A stretch of DNA of 64,000 nt. Source: Salsipaludibacter sp963812245 (GTDB lineage: Bacteria; Actinomycetota; Nitriliruptoria; Nitriliruptorales; Nitriliruptoraceae). This document shows positions 17,401 to 24,913 of this stretch, piece by piece (within the stretch, counting starts at the first letter, position 1; each line of letters begins with the position of its first letter). Location of the stretch: assembly GCA_963812245.1 (NCBI GenBank), contig CAWEUK010000002.1:1550001-1614000 (forward strand). Reading direction: 5' to 3'. The notes under the pieces are model-generated. The model ran no database searches and was not told the origin of the DNA. It saw only the letters and a list, made by a program, of their open reading frames with translations. Both the position numbers and the translations under genes were made by a program.

Positions 17401-17850
17401 TCACTCCGCGGGGGTGAACACGATGCTGGCGCTGTTGATGCAGTAACGCAGTCCCGTGGGTTGGTCGGGGGCATCGTTGAACACGTGACCCAGGTGCCCG
17501 TCGCACGCCGCGCACGTCACCTCGGTGCGCTGCATCATCAGGGACGAGTCGTCGTGGTGTGCCACCGCGCCCTGGTCGGTCGGTGCGTTGAAGCTGGGCC
17601 AGCCACAGTGCGCGTCGAACTTGGTGTCGCCCGTGAACAACTCGGCACCACACCCGGCGCAGCGGTACGTGCCGGCGGCGAAGTGGTCCCAGTACTCGCC
17701 GGTGAACGGCCGCTCCGTGCCCTTGCGACGCAGGATGTCGTACTGGGTGCGGGTCAGGCGCTCGCGCCACTGCTGGTCGGTGAGGCCAGCGGCAGCGGTC
17801 GGGGACCCATCGGTCGGGGACGTGGACGGGGTGGAGGTCGCGTCAGCCAT
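17401..17850 (-). CDS. msrB: Peptide methionine-(R)-S-oxide reductase MsrB
   Basis: A 149-residue cytoplasmic repair enzyme that reduces the R-epimer of methionine sulfoxide in proteins using thioredoxin or a similar thiol. Two zinc CxxC pairs are present (C64/C67 in CAGC, C113/C116 in CAAC). The catalytic Cys137 is in RYCINSAS, and HCGWPSF is conserved. The first 22 residues are a Ser/Thr/Pro-rich tail of no known role. The start at 17850 is preferred because AGGAAA precedes it. Upstream Mets in frame have no such site. Confidence 0.95.
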   Translation of the reverse strand: MADATSTPSTSPTDGSPTAAAGLTDQQWRERLTRTQYDILRRKGTERPFTGEYWDHFAAGTYRCAGCGAELFTGDTKFDAHCGWPSFNAPTDQGAVAHHDDSSLMMQRTEVTCAACDGHLGHVFNDAPDQPTGLRYCINSASIVFTPAE

Positions 17851-17987
17851 CGGTTTCCTGTCATGCCGGTTCGGGTTGGAGAAAACTGTCCCCGGGTTGG
17901 CACTATTCCATGCTGTCGCCACCACGACCTCGACGACGTGGCACGATGGGTCGCCCGAACCGGCTGGATGCGCAACGGAGGCAACTG

Positions 17988-18788
17988 GTGAAGTGGGACC
18001 TGGACGAACTCGAGGCGGTGGCAGTCGAGGCCGCCCGTGCCGCCGGCGCGGTGCTCGTGGAGCATGCGGGCGGGCGGATCGAGTGGGATCGCAAGTCGAC
18101 GCCGACCGATCCGGTCACGGCCGCCGACCGCGCCAGCGAACACCTGGTGGTGGACCTCCTGCTCGCCAGCCGCCCCGACGACGGGCTGGTCGGCGAAGAG
18201 GGTGTCGGTGACCGTGCCGGGACCACCGGGCTGCGATGGGTCGTGGATCCGCTGGACGGCACCGTCAACTTCACCTACGGGATCCGGCGGTGGGCCGTGT
18301 CGATCGCGGTCGAGGACGATGACGGCGGCGTGGTGGGGGTGGTGTTCGACCCCATGGCCGACGAGTTGTCCTGTGCGGTTCGAGGGCGGGGGAGTCGTCG
18401 CAACGAGGTCGAACTGGCGGTGTCGGATGTCACCGATCCCGCCATGGCGCTGGTCGGCACCGGATTCTTCTACGACCGTGACGTTCGCGTCGTCCAGGGA
18501 GGCGAGGTGGCGGACCTGGTTGGCCGCGTGCGCGACGTCAGGCGAGCCGGCGCGGCGGCGCTCGACCTCGCCGACGTCGCCAGTGGGCGGCTGGACGGGT
18601 TCGTCGAGTTCGGACTCAACCACTGGGACTGGGCGGCCGGGGAACTGTTGATCACCGAGGCCGGCGGTCGCGTCAGCAGGTTCGATCGCGACATCGCGGG
18701 GTGGCGACGCCCGGTCTTGGCCGCGGGCGGTGAGCGACTGCACGCCTGGCTGTCGGACTGGGCGACGCAGCAGGCCGGGTCGACCTGA
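17988..18788 (+). CDS. Inositol monophosphatase family protein
   Basis: A 266-residue Mg-dependent phosphatase. The family motifs VGEEG (68-72), DPLDGTVNF (87-95) and WDWAAGELLITEAGG (about 206-220) supply the metal ligands. The GTG at 17988 has GGAGG 6 nt upstream and is preferred over the long upstream frame. In an actinobacterium it could make inositol for mycothiol and phosphatidylinositol. Histidinol-phosphatase or other sugar phosphatase activity is also found in this family and cannot be separated here. It is divergent from msrB, with 137 nt between them. Confidence 0.9.
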   Translation: MKWDLDELEAVAVEAARAAGAVLVEHAGGRIEWDRKSTPTDPVTAADRASEHLVVDLLLASRPDDGLVGEEGVGDRAGTTGLRWVVDPLDGTVNFTYGIRRWAVSIAVEDDDGGVVGVVFDPMADELSCAVRGRGSRRNEVELAVSDVTDPAMALVGTGFFYDRDVRVVQGGEVADLVGRVRDVRRAGAAALDLADVASGRLDGFVEFGLNHWDWAAGELLITEAGGRVSRFDRDIAGWRRPVLAAGGERLHAWLSDWATQQAGST

Positions 18789-18800
18789 CCACGGCTGCGA

Positions 18801-19871
18801 TCACACGCCGGAACGACCCCAGGCACCGTCGGCGGCGACTGCCTCGCGGCGTGGCGTCGGGATCTCGCGTCCGACGGCGGCCGAGAGCGTGGTGACGGCC
18901 TCGCGCAGGCGCGTCATGTCCTCCCGCAGCAGTGCCTGGGGGCCATCGCACAGGGCGGTTTCGGGGCGCGGGTGCACGTCGATGATGGCGCCGTCGGCGC
19001 CCACCGCGATGCCGGCGCGCGTCAGCGGCAGCACCAGGTCGCGCGACCCGCCCGAGTGCGACGGGTCGACGATGATCGGCAGGTGGGTCAGTGACTGCAC
19101 CACCGGGACCGCCGAGATGTCGAGCGTGTTGCGGGTGGCTGGTTCGTAGCTGCGGATGCCGCGCTCGCAGAACACGATCTGCAGGTTGCCCTGGTGCGCG
19201 ATGTACTCGGCCGCCATCACCCATTCGTCGATGGTCGCCGACAGCCCACGCTTGAGCAGCACTGGCTTGCCGGCCATGCCGACCTCGCGCAGCAGCTGGA
19301 AGTTCTGCATGTTGCGTGCGCCGATCTGCAGCATCGAGGCCTTGGCTGCCACGATGTCGACGTCCGCGGGCGTCACGACCTCGGTGACCACGGGCATCTC
19401 GAGGTCGGAGGCGACGCCGGCCAGGATGTCCAGGCCCTTGTCACCGAGGCCCTGGAACGCGTAGGGCGACGTACGTGGCTTGAAGGCACCACCGCGCAGG
19501 ATCAGGGCGCCGGCGTCACGCGCCATGCGGCAGGCGGCCGCGGTCTGGTCCTCGGTCTCGACCGCGCAGGGACCCGCGATCAGTGTGAACGTGTCACGCC
19601 CGATCGGGACGTTGTCGACCCAGACCGTGGACGGTCGGGGATGGGTCTCGTTGGACACGAGCTTGTACGGGCGCGAGACGCGGATGACGTCGTCGACGCC
19701 GGGGAACGCATGCAGGGGCATCTCCGCGAACTGGGCCAGGTCACCCACCAGTCCCACGATCGTCTGGTTCTTGCCACGCGAGACGAAGGCTTCCCCTCCG
19801 ACCTCCGTGACGGCCTCCACGACCTTGTCGATGTCGCGATCTGTTGCGGTGTGTCGCATGACGACGACCAT
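18801..19871 (-). CDS. aroF: 3-deoxy-7-phosphoheptulonate (DAHP) synthase, AroF type
   Basis: A 356-residue enzyme that condenses phosphoenolpyruvate and erythrose 4-phosphate, the first step of the shikimate pathway. Residues 1-75 are the ferredoxin-like regulatory domain of the Thermotoga type (MVVVMRHTATDRDIDKVVEA). The barrel follows, with IAGPCAVE, RGGAFKPRTSPYAFQG, LLKRGLSATIDEW and IIVDPSHSGG, where metal and PEP ligands sit. The start at 19871 has GGAGG 8 nt upstream. A second Met at 19892 also has a possible site. A short peptide with Trp, Tyr and Phe codons and a terminator hairpin lie upstream, so transcription attenuation by aromatic amino acids is likely. Confidence 0.95.
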   Translation of the reverse strand: MVVVMRHTATDRDIDKVVEAVTEVGGEAFVSRGKNQTIVGLVGDLAQFAEMPLHAFPGVDDVIRVSRPYKLVSNETHPRPSTVWVDNVPIGRDTFTLIAGPCAVETEDQTAAACRMARDAGALILRGGAFKPRTSPYAFQGLGDKGLDILAGVASDLEMPVVTEVVTPADVDIVAAKASMLQIGARNMQNFQLLREVGMAGKPVLLKRGLSATIDEWVMAAEYIAHQGNLQIVFCERGIRSYEPATRNTLDISAVPVVQSLTHLPIIVDPSHSGGSRDLVLPLTRAGIAVGADGAIIDVHPRPETALCDGPQALLREDMTRLREAVTTLSAAVGREIPTPRREAVAADGAWGRSGV

Positions 19872-19942
19872 GGCAGTGTCCTCCGTGGGCATGGCACCCT
19901 CCCGGCGGGCTCCCCGGTGGAGTGCCCTCTTGTCAACGAAGA

Positions 19943-19968
19943 AGCCCCGGGGCTGGTGACCCGGGGCT
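19943..19968 (-). terminator. Attenuator hairpin upstream of aroF
   Basis: On the minus strand AGCCCCGGG (19968-19960) pairs with CCCGGGGCT (19951-19943) as a perfect 9-bp stem with an 8-nt loop. TCTTCGTTGAC follows. It lies 21 nt after the stop of the leader peptide and about 70 nt before the aroF start, as expected of a transcription attenuator. Confidence 0.72.
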
Positions 19969-19989
19969 GGCGCGTTGTGGTTGGTTCGG

Positions 19990-20058
19990 TCAGAGCACGC
20001 GAGTCCCGAGGCAGGCAAAGACGCCATACCACCGGGCAAATTCCGCGTTGTGCTCCAT
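19990..20058 (-). CDS. Probable leader peptide of aroF (contains adjacent Trp-Tyr, two Phe)
   Basis: A 22-residue ORF beginning MEHNAEFARWYGVF and ending CLGTRVL before TGA. TGG and TAT codons are adjacent and two TTT codons flank them, which is striking in such a GC-rich genome. The ATG lies 7 nt after TAGCGT, with the same spacer (GCCGCGC) as mutM, so the mRNA is likely leaderless. Ribosome stalling at these codons when aromatic aminoacyl-tRNAs are scarce would prevent the downstream terminator from forming. This is inferred from position and codon content. Confidence 0.65.
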   Translation of the reverse strand: MEHNAEFARWYGVFACLGTRVL

Positions 20059-20148
20059 GCGCGGCACGCTACCAACTCCCGGCGGGGCGTGCAGGTTGCA
20101 GGCAATAGGCTGCGCGCAGACTGCCGACCATGGTGAAAGAGGACTCGA

Positions 20149-21135
20149 GTGGCGACGTGTGGGACGTGCGGGGAGCAACTGGGCGCCGCCGACAACTTCT
20201 GTGGTGCCTGTGGGGCCGGGCGCGACGCCGAGTCAGGGCGACTGTTCGAGGTGCCGGTCGACGACGAGCCGACCTCCACCGACATCGACGAGTCCCCGGA
20301 CTCCGCAGATGCAGCAACGACCGTCATCGCCACGACCAGCGATGTCGAACTGGTCACCTGTCCCGACTGTCGATCGCTCAACGCCGCGCAGCGTGCTCGG
20401 TGTGCCCAGTGCGGCGCGCCCCTGCGTGAGTCCAACACCGACGAGCAGGCCTGGGGCGACCTGCGTGAAGCGGAGCCGACCCCGGCGCCGTCGCAAGAAC
20501 CTGCTGCCCGGGCAGCGACCCGGCGGCGGGGCCTGCCGACCTGGGCATGGGTGATCATCGCCGGCATCGTGGTCGGTGTGGGCATCGGGGTCGCGACGGC
20601 GCTCGGACTCGGGCCCCTGGCCAGCACTGCGGGACCCGGTGTCGACTTCCGGGCGTCGGCCTATCCCAGGGAACCGGCCGCGCTGGCACCGAGCCTGGTG
20701 GGTGGCTCCGAGGTTCGTGAGCCGGCCGATGGCCGGACCTTCGTTGCGCCCAACCTGCTCGACGGCAACCTGGCCACGACATGGCAACCAGCCAGCGCCA
20801 CCGGTGCCGACGTCACGTTCCGGTTCGAGTCGCCGGTGTGGATCAGCGCGATCGTGGTGGCCAATGGCGACCAGCTCGACGACGAGGCGTTCGACGCGAC
20901 CGGTCGCGTCCGCCTGGCCACCATCGCCATGGGACGCGGACAGACGATCGACGCGACCCTGATCGACGGCACCGGCCGCCAGGTGGTGCGGTTCCCCACG
21001 CCGGCCCTGACGACCGAGGTCCAGGTGGTGGTCGAGGAGATCACCGGCGGCGACGACGTGGCCATGTCGGACATCGAGATCATCGGCAACGAGGCCAGCC
21101 CACGGGATGCCGATGCCTACCAGGAGAACGAATGA
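20149..21135 (+). CDS. Zinc-ribbon membrane protein with discoidin-like extracellular domain
   Basis: A 328-residue protein. The N-terminal zinc ribbon has CGTC and CGAC pairs. A second ribbon at about 65-90 has CPDC and CAQC. One transmembrane helix (about 130-150, WAWVIIAGIVVGVGIGVA) leads to a C-terminal beta-sandwich (about 190-310) with NLLDGNLATTWQP, typical of F5/8-type carbohydrate- or surface-binding modules. The cytoplasmic ribbons and outside sandwich suggest a sensor or cell-surface anchor. The start is GTG with AGAGGA upstream. It is the first of three overlapping genes. Function unknown. Confidence 0.75.
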   Translation: MATCGTCGEQLGAADNFCGACGAGRDAESGRLFEVPVDDEPTSTDIDESPDSADAATTVIATTSDVELVTCPDCRSLNAAQRARCAQCGAPLRESNTDEQAWGDLREAEPTPAPSQEPAARAATRRRGLPTWAWVIIAGIVVGVGIGVATALGLGPLASTAGPGVDFRASAYPREPAALAPSLVGGSEVREPADGRTFVAPNLLDGNLATTWQPASATGADVTFRFESPVWISAIVVANGDQLDDEAFDATGRVRLATIAMGRGQTIDATLIDGTGRQVVRFPTPALTTEVQVVVEEITGGDDVAMSDIEIIGNEASPRDADAYQENE

Positions 21136-21464
21136 TGGCAACCTACGAGGACGGACTGGCGGCACTGGGGTTCGAGGTCACGGGCGAGTCCCGCCGCGGC
21201 GGGCGGATGTGGCGCCTGCCCTTCAACCGCCACCTGGAGTTCACCCTGCACGACTACGAGGATGCCGTGGTGCTGACGTGGTCGTTCGCACTGGGCGAGT
21301 ACGCCGCCGAGCGTGGGTGGATGCTCGGTTCAGGTGACCTGTCCACGCATGACCTGTACCCGGCCAACGACATCAAGTTGCCGATCAGGATCGAGGCCCT
21401 GGAGGCCGAGTTGCGCCGCACGTTGTCGACGCTGCGCATCGATCTCGGGGATCCGAACCTGTGA
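21132..21464 (+). CDS. Conserved-looking hypothetical protein
   Basis: A 110-residue soluble acidic protein, not recognised. It has an alpha/beta appearance (RRGGRMWRLPFNRHLEFTLHDYED, then LTWSFALGEYAAERGW) and a C-terminal helix (IEALEAELRRTLSTLRIDL). ATGATG at 21132-21137 overlaps the preceding stop and GGAGAACGA lies just upstream, so either ATG may be used. It overlaps the next gene by 4 nt. Operon context suggests it works with the two membrane proteins. Confidence 0.7.
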   Translation: MMATYEDGLAALGFEVTGESRRGGRMWRLPFNRHLEFTLHDYEDAVVLTWSFALGEYAAERGWMLGSGDLSTHDLYPANDIKLPIRIEALEAELRRTLSTLRIDLGDPNL

Positions 21465-22186
21465 CGATGTCGACCGAGCCGTCGGACCGTCCTGTGGACC
21501 AGGGCGGGGCCACGACGCCCGATGACGGCGACCGCCACACACGTGACGAGCACGGCGAGCCCGCCCCCGTCCCGGCCGACCGTGGCAGCGATGGCGGCGA
21601 AGCCGGTCCCGTGGGCACGGGTGGTGGCGCCGCTGCCCCCGGTGCCGATGACGCTGCCGTCGCACCCGCGCTGGTGGACTGGGGGCTGGCTGGTCGACGA
21701 CTGATCTGGTCGGGAGCGGTGCTCCTGGCGCTGGCCGTCGGTGCCTGGATCGTGACGTCGTTGGTGGCAGGATCCTGGCAGGCGGGGGTCCTCGGCAACT
21801 TCGTCGGGCTCGCGCTGGCGGGGGTGTTCCTGGTCGAGATCTGGGTGGTCGGTGGCTCGGCACTGCGTGGCATGCTGCACGCCGGTGAGGCAGGTCATCG
21901 GCTCGCCGGGTCCGATGTCGGGCTGCTGCCACCGCAGTTGCGTCGAGGTGGGTCGATGAAGGTGCCACTGGCGGCGGCGTTCGCGGAGCAGGCCGCGGAA
22001 GAGGAAGCGGCAGAGCGGGCTGCCGCAGGTGAGCACACGGCGCAGACCGGGGGATCGGAGCCCGCGGATCCCACGACCGCGGCGCCCGATGCGACCCCCG
22101 TGGGCCAGCACAACCCGGCCCGCGACGACGCGCCGGCGCCGGACCCACGCAACCGTGGGATCAGCCCTGGTGGCCCTCGGGAATGA
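21461..22186 (+). CDS. Hypothetical membrane protein with two helices
   Basis: A 241-residue protein starting at GTG (21461) or ATG (21467). Residues 1-65 are acidic and disordered. Two transmembrane helices lie at about 80-105 (LIWSGAVLLALAVGAWIV) and 115-135 (GNFVGLALAGVFLVEIWVV). The C-terminal 100 residues are charged and low in complexity. It overlaps the upstream gene by 4 nt. Its last 26 nt overlap the end of the convergent lipoprotein gene. No family was recognised. Confidence 0.68.
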   Translation: MTMSTEPSDRPVDQGGATTPDDGDRHTRDEHGEPAPVPADRGSDGGEAGPVGTGGGAAAPGADDAAVAPALVDWGLAGRRLIWSGAVLLALAVGAWIVTSLVAGSWQAGVLGNFVGLALAGVFLVEIWVVGGSALRGMLHAGEAGHRLAGSDVGLLPPQLRRGGSMKVPLAAAFAEQAAEEEAAERAAAGEHTAQTGGSEPADPTTAAPDATPVGQHNPARDDAPAPDPRNRGISPGGPRE

Positions 22187-22730
22187 CCCGCTCGGTCAGG
22201 ACGAAGGTCGTGATGTCGGTCGCGGCGACGGTGTCGCAGCGGGCCACGGTGCCCCACGTCAGCAGTGCCACGGGTGAGGGCATGTCCGCGGTGTAGGTCG
22301 TGGCCAGCAGGCGGTCGGGGAACTGGGCCAGCACGGCGTCGAGATCTGTCGTGTCCACGTCCGGCGCGGTGGCCACCACGACGATGCCTGCCTCGAGGGC
22401 CGCGGCGATCGCGGGATCGTCCAGATCGACGTGCTCGATCCCCGGCTCCGGCACCGTGCGCGCATGCCATCCCGACGTCGGAGGAACCGAGGAGTAGGCC
22501 TGCGGTGGTGGGTTGTCGCCGACCAGGTGGCCACCCAGTTGGATGGCAGGATGCTCGAGCAACGGGCAGTTGGCTGACCAGTTGCTGGTCGTCACCGTCG
22601 TCGCCGAGTCGGTGGACGGCGGCGTCGACGTCCCCGTGGGCGTGGAGGTGCAGGCACCCAGCAGGACGGCTGTCGCCATCGCCGCGAGCGTGGCGGGTGG
22701 ACGACCGACGATCCGCACCGCAGCCGGCAT
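22161..22730 (-). CDS. DUF3105-family lipoprotein
   Basis: A 189-residue predicted lipoprotein. The signal peptide ends in a lipobox-like VLLGAC (about Cys 23), followed by a Thr/Ser/Pro linker. The main domain has the DUF3105 layout (NPPTSG-like VPPTSGWHA, then a GIEHVDLDD block, then VVATAP and a closing TWGTVARCD). DUF3105 is a domain of unknown function common in actinobacteria. Its start overlaps the stop of the upstream thioredoxin-like lipoprotein gene (ATGA), so the two are one operon. Confidence 0.78.
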   Translation of the reverse strand: MPAAVRIVGRPPATLAAMATAVLLGACTSTPTGTSTPPSTDSATTVTTSNWSANCPLLEHPAIQLGGHLVGDNPPPQAYSSVPPTSGWHARTVPEPGIEHVDLDDPAIAAALEAGIVVVATAPDVDTTDLDAVLAQFPDRLLATTYTADMPSPVALLTWGTVARCDTVAATDITTFVLTERVIPEGHQG

Positions 22731-23698
22731 CAGGCGGCCGGCATTGCGCCCAGGATCTCGTCCAGGACCTCGGGGATGACCGGGCCCGGGAAGCGCGCCA
22801 CGACGGTGCCGTCGGGTGTCAGCACGAAGGTCCACGGTTCGCTGGGCAGTTCCAGTTCCTCCATGATCGGAGTGAGGGTGACACCGGCGTCGACGTAGGG
22901 CTCGACGTGCACGAACTGGACCTCGGGGAACGCCCCGGAGTCGGCCACCGACAGCACGTCGTCGAGGACCGGGCCGCAGATCGCCGACGAGCAGAACGCG
23001 GGTGTGGCGATGCACAGGACGGTCGGCCCCGCGGCCAGGGCATCTGCCAGCGTCAGGGCATGCAGGTCGCAGTCGGGCTCGCGGGTGCACAGGTCCTCGA
23101 GGCCCTGCGGATCCTCGACCGTGGGGGTCGACAGCGGCGGGATGACGTCACCGGGTCCCGGTGCGAGGCTGTCGGCGGCGGCCATGGCCTGGATCGCGCC
23201 GGTGCCCGCGGCGGCACCGTCGTCGGAGGCCACCACGACGTCCAGCACCCCGGGCGCGTCCACGGTGACCGTGGCCGAGTGGAGCCCGCCGGTGGGCAGG
23301 CGATCGTCGGGATACCAGGTCGACTCGATCGGCCCCGCCACGACCTGGGCATTCTCGTCCACGAGCCACACCTGGACGGGAGTCGTGACCAGGCCACCCT
23401 CGTCGGCCATGTCGGACACGACGAACTGGAGGTACTGGTCCGGCGCGACGATCAGTTCGCCCCACGTCAACTGCGGCGCGAGTCGAACCTCGGCGGTCTC
23501 GAGGCCGGCCGCGGCCAGGACCCGAGACGCCACGCTGGCGGCATCGGTCGCGCCGGATCCGGGCGTGGTGGGAGCGGTCGAACTGGCAGGACTGGTCGAG
23601 TCGGAGGCGCCGCCGCAGGCCGCAAGGGCCAGGCCCGAGGCCGCTGACACGAGCAGGCCGCGACGTGACAGTGCGGGCAGGCGGGACGCTGTTGGCAT
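22730..23698 (-). CDS. Tat-exported thioredoxin-like lipoprotein
   Basis: A 322-residue protein. The N-terminus LSRRGLLVSAASGLALAACG combines a twin-arginine motif with a lipobox, so it is likely exported folded and lipid-anchored. Residues 50-200 are a beta-rich domain. Residues 205-322 are a thioredoxin-like fold with CSSAICGPVLDDVL, two Cys four residues apart instead of the usual CxxC, and the cis-Pro segment SEPWTFVLTPDG. A thiol-disulfide or metal-chaperone role outside the cell is possible. The start at 23698 was chosen because the Tat signal begins there. Confidence 0.78.
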   Translation of the reverse strand: MPTASRLPALSRRGLLVSAASGLALAACGGASDSTSPASSTAPTTPGSGATDAASVASRVLAAAGLETAEVRLAPQLTWGELIVAPDQYLQFVVSDMADEGGLVTTPVQVWLVDENAQVVAGPIESTWYPDDRLPTGGLHSATVTVDAPGVLDVVVASDDGAAAGTGAIQAMAAADSLAPGPGDVIPPLSTPTVEDPQGLEDLCTREPDCDLHALTLADALAAGPTVLCIATPAFCSSAICGPVLDDVLSVADSGAFPEVQFVHVEPYVDAGVTLTPIMEELELPSEPWTFVLTPDGTVVARFPGPVIPEVLDEILGAMPAA

Positions 23699-23774
23699 GC
23701 GGGCTCCGGTGGCGCGTGGGGGGAGCGGCGTGGGGTCTGGAGGGTATCGCCGTCGAGGGCAGGGCCCATGGCCG

Positions 23775-23780
23775 TACCGT
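23775..23780 (+). promoter_or_regulatory. -10 box (TACCGT) of a leaderless transcript
   Basis: TACCGT lies exactly 7 nt before the ATG at 23788. This is the same geometry as mutM, the aroF leader and the SixA gene. No ribosome binding site precedes the start codon. Confidence 0.5.
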
Positions 23781-23787
23781 GGCGCCC

Positions 23788-24864
23788 ATGACGGCACTGG
23801 GACGGACCTGGGTGGCCATCGCCGCAGCGACGGCGATGGTGGTCGCGGGGTGCGTCGTGGTGCCGTCGTCCGACGATCCCGGCCCGGTCGAGTCCACGAC
23901 CCCGGCGCCAGCCCCCGGCGTCAGCATCGGGGTCGGCCCGGAGCAGGAGTCCGTCCTGCTGGGTGCGATCATGGCCCAACTGGCCACCGACGCAGGCTTC
24001 GACGCCGAGGTCATGGGCCTGGCCGATGCGGACGCGGTGCGCCAGGCCCTGGAGGTCGGGGACGTGGACGTGGCGCCGGGCTACACCGGGCAGACCTGGT
24101 TGGAGGAGCTCGGCCGCGAGAACCCGCCGGGCGACCCGCGGACCTCGTTCCAGGGCGTGTCGTCAGCGGATGAACCCAACGGCATCATCTGGTTGCGTCC
24201 CCGTTTCGACCTGTCGGCCGGCGTCAGTGGTCCGCCCGCCGATGCCACGCTGGCGCTGTGGGTCACCCCTGAACTGGCGGCGGAGGCCCCGTCGATCGCC
24301 GAGCTCGGGCCAGCACTTGCTGGGCGCCCCGACGCCGAGGTGTGCCTCGACGAGGCCTTCGGCGAGCGCTCGGACGGATGGACGGCGCTGTCGCAGCGCT
24401 ACTCGATCGCGGAGACGGTGCTGGTCGCGGCCACGCCCGTCGAGGCGATCGCCGGCGTGGCCGCCGGACAGTGCCTGGTGGGGTTGTCGACGTTGACGGA
24501 CGGCGGTGCGTGGGCGGCCGGCCTGGTGCCGCTCGCCGACCCGCTGGACGTCTTCCCCGCCTTCGTCGTGTCGGTGCAGATCCACGACGAGGCGCTGGAC
24601 CGCGTGCCCGGACTGGACGGGGTCCTGCAGCCACTTGCGGACAACCTCACGTCTTCGATGCTGGGTGCCCTCAATGCCCGCGTGGTGGCGGGCGAGGACC
24701 TCGACGAGGTGGCGATGGTGGGCGTTGCCCAACTGACCGGGCGGCCGCTGCAGGACCCCACGATCGCGCCGAGCGTCGAGGTCACGCCTGCCGACGATGC
24801 CACCGCGGGAATGGCACCGCGTGACGCCACCACCTCGCCCACGCCGCCGGTCGCTGGCGGATGA
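23788..24864 (+). CDS. Glycine betaine/choline-type ABC substrate-binding lipoprotein (OpuAC-like)
   Basis: A 358-residue predicted lipoprotein with signal peptide and lipobox (MVVAGC, about Cys 20). The mature part follows the OpuAC/ProX fold (VSIGVGPEQESVLLGAIMAQL, then VDVAPGYTGQTWLEELG, then CLVGLSTLTDGG), with a closing segment on quaternary-amine binders (VSVQIHDEALDRVPGL). It would bind a compatible solute outside the membrane. No permease or ATPase gene is nearby, so it is an orphan or serves a remote transporter. The last 35 residues are disordered. The start at 23788 follows from the signal peptide and the -10 spacing. Confidence 0.8.
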   Translation: MTALGRTWVAIAAATAMVVAGCVVVPSSDDPGPVESTTPAPAPGVSIGVGPEQESVLLGAIMAQLATDAGFDAEVMGLADADAVRQALEVGDVDVAPGYTGQTWLEELGRENPPGDPRTSFQGVSSADEPNGIIWLRPRFDLSAGVSGPPADATLALWVTPELAAEAPSIAELGPALAGRPDAEVCLDEAFGERSDGWTALSQRYSIAETVLVAATPVEAIAGVAAGQCLVGLSTLTDGGAWAAGLVPLADPLDVFPAFVVSVQIHDEALDRVPGLDGVLQPLADNLTSSMLGALNARVVAGEDLDEVAMVGVAQLTGRPLQDPTIAPSVEVTPADDATAGMAPRDATTSPTPPVAGG

Positions 24865-24913
24865 CCCGTCGGCTGGCATGGCGAGCAGGGGTGTCGGGCC
24901 CGGTTGCTGCCGC

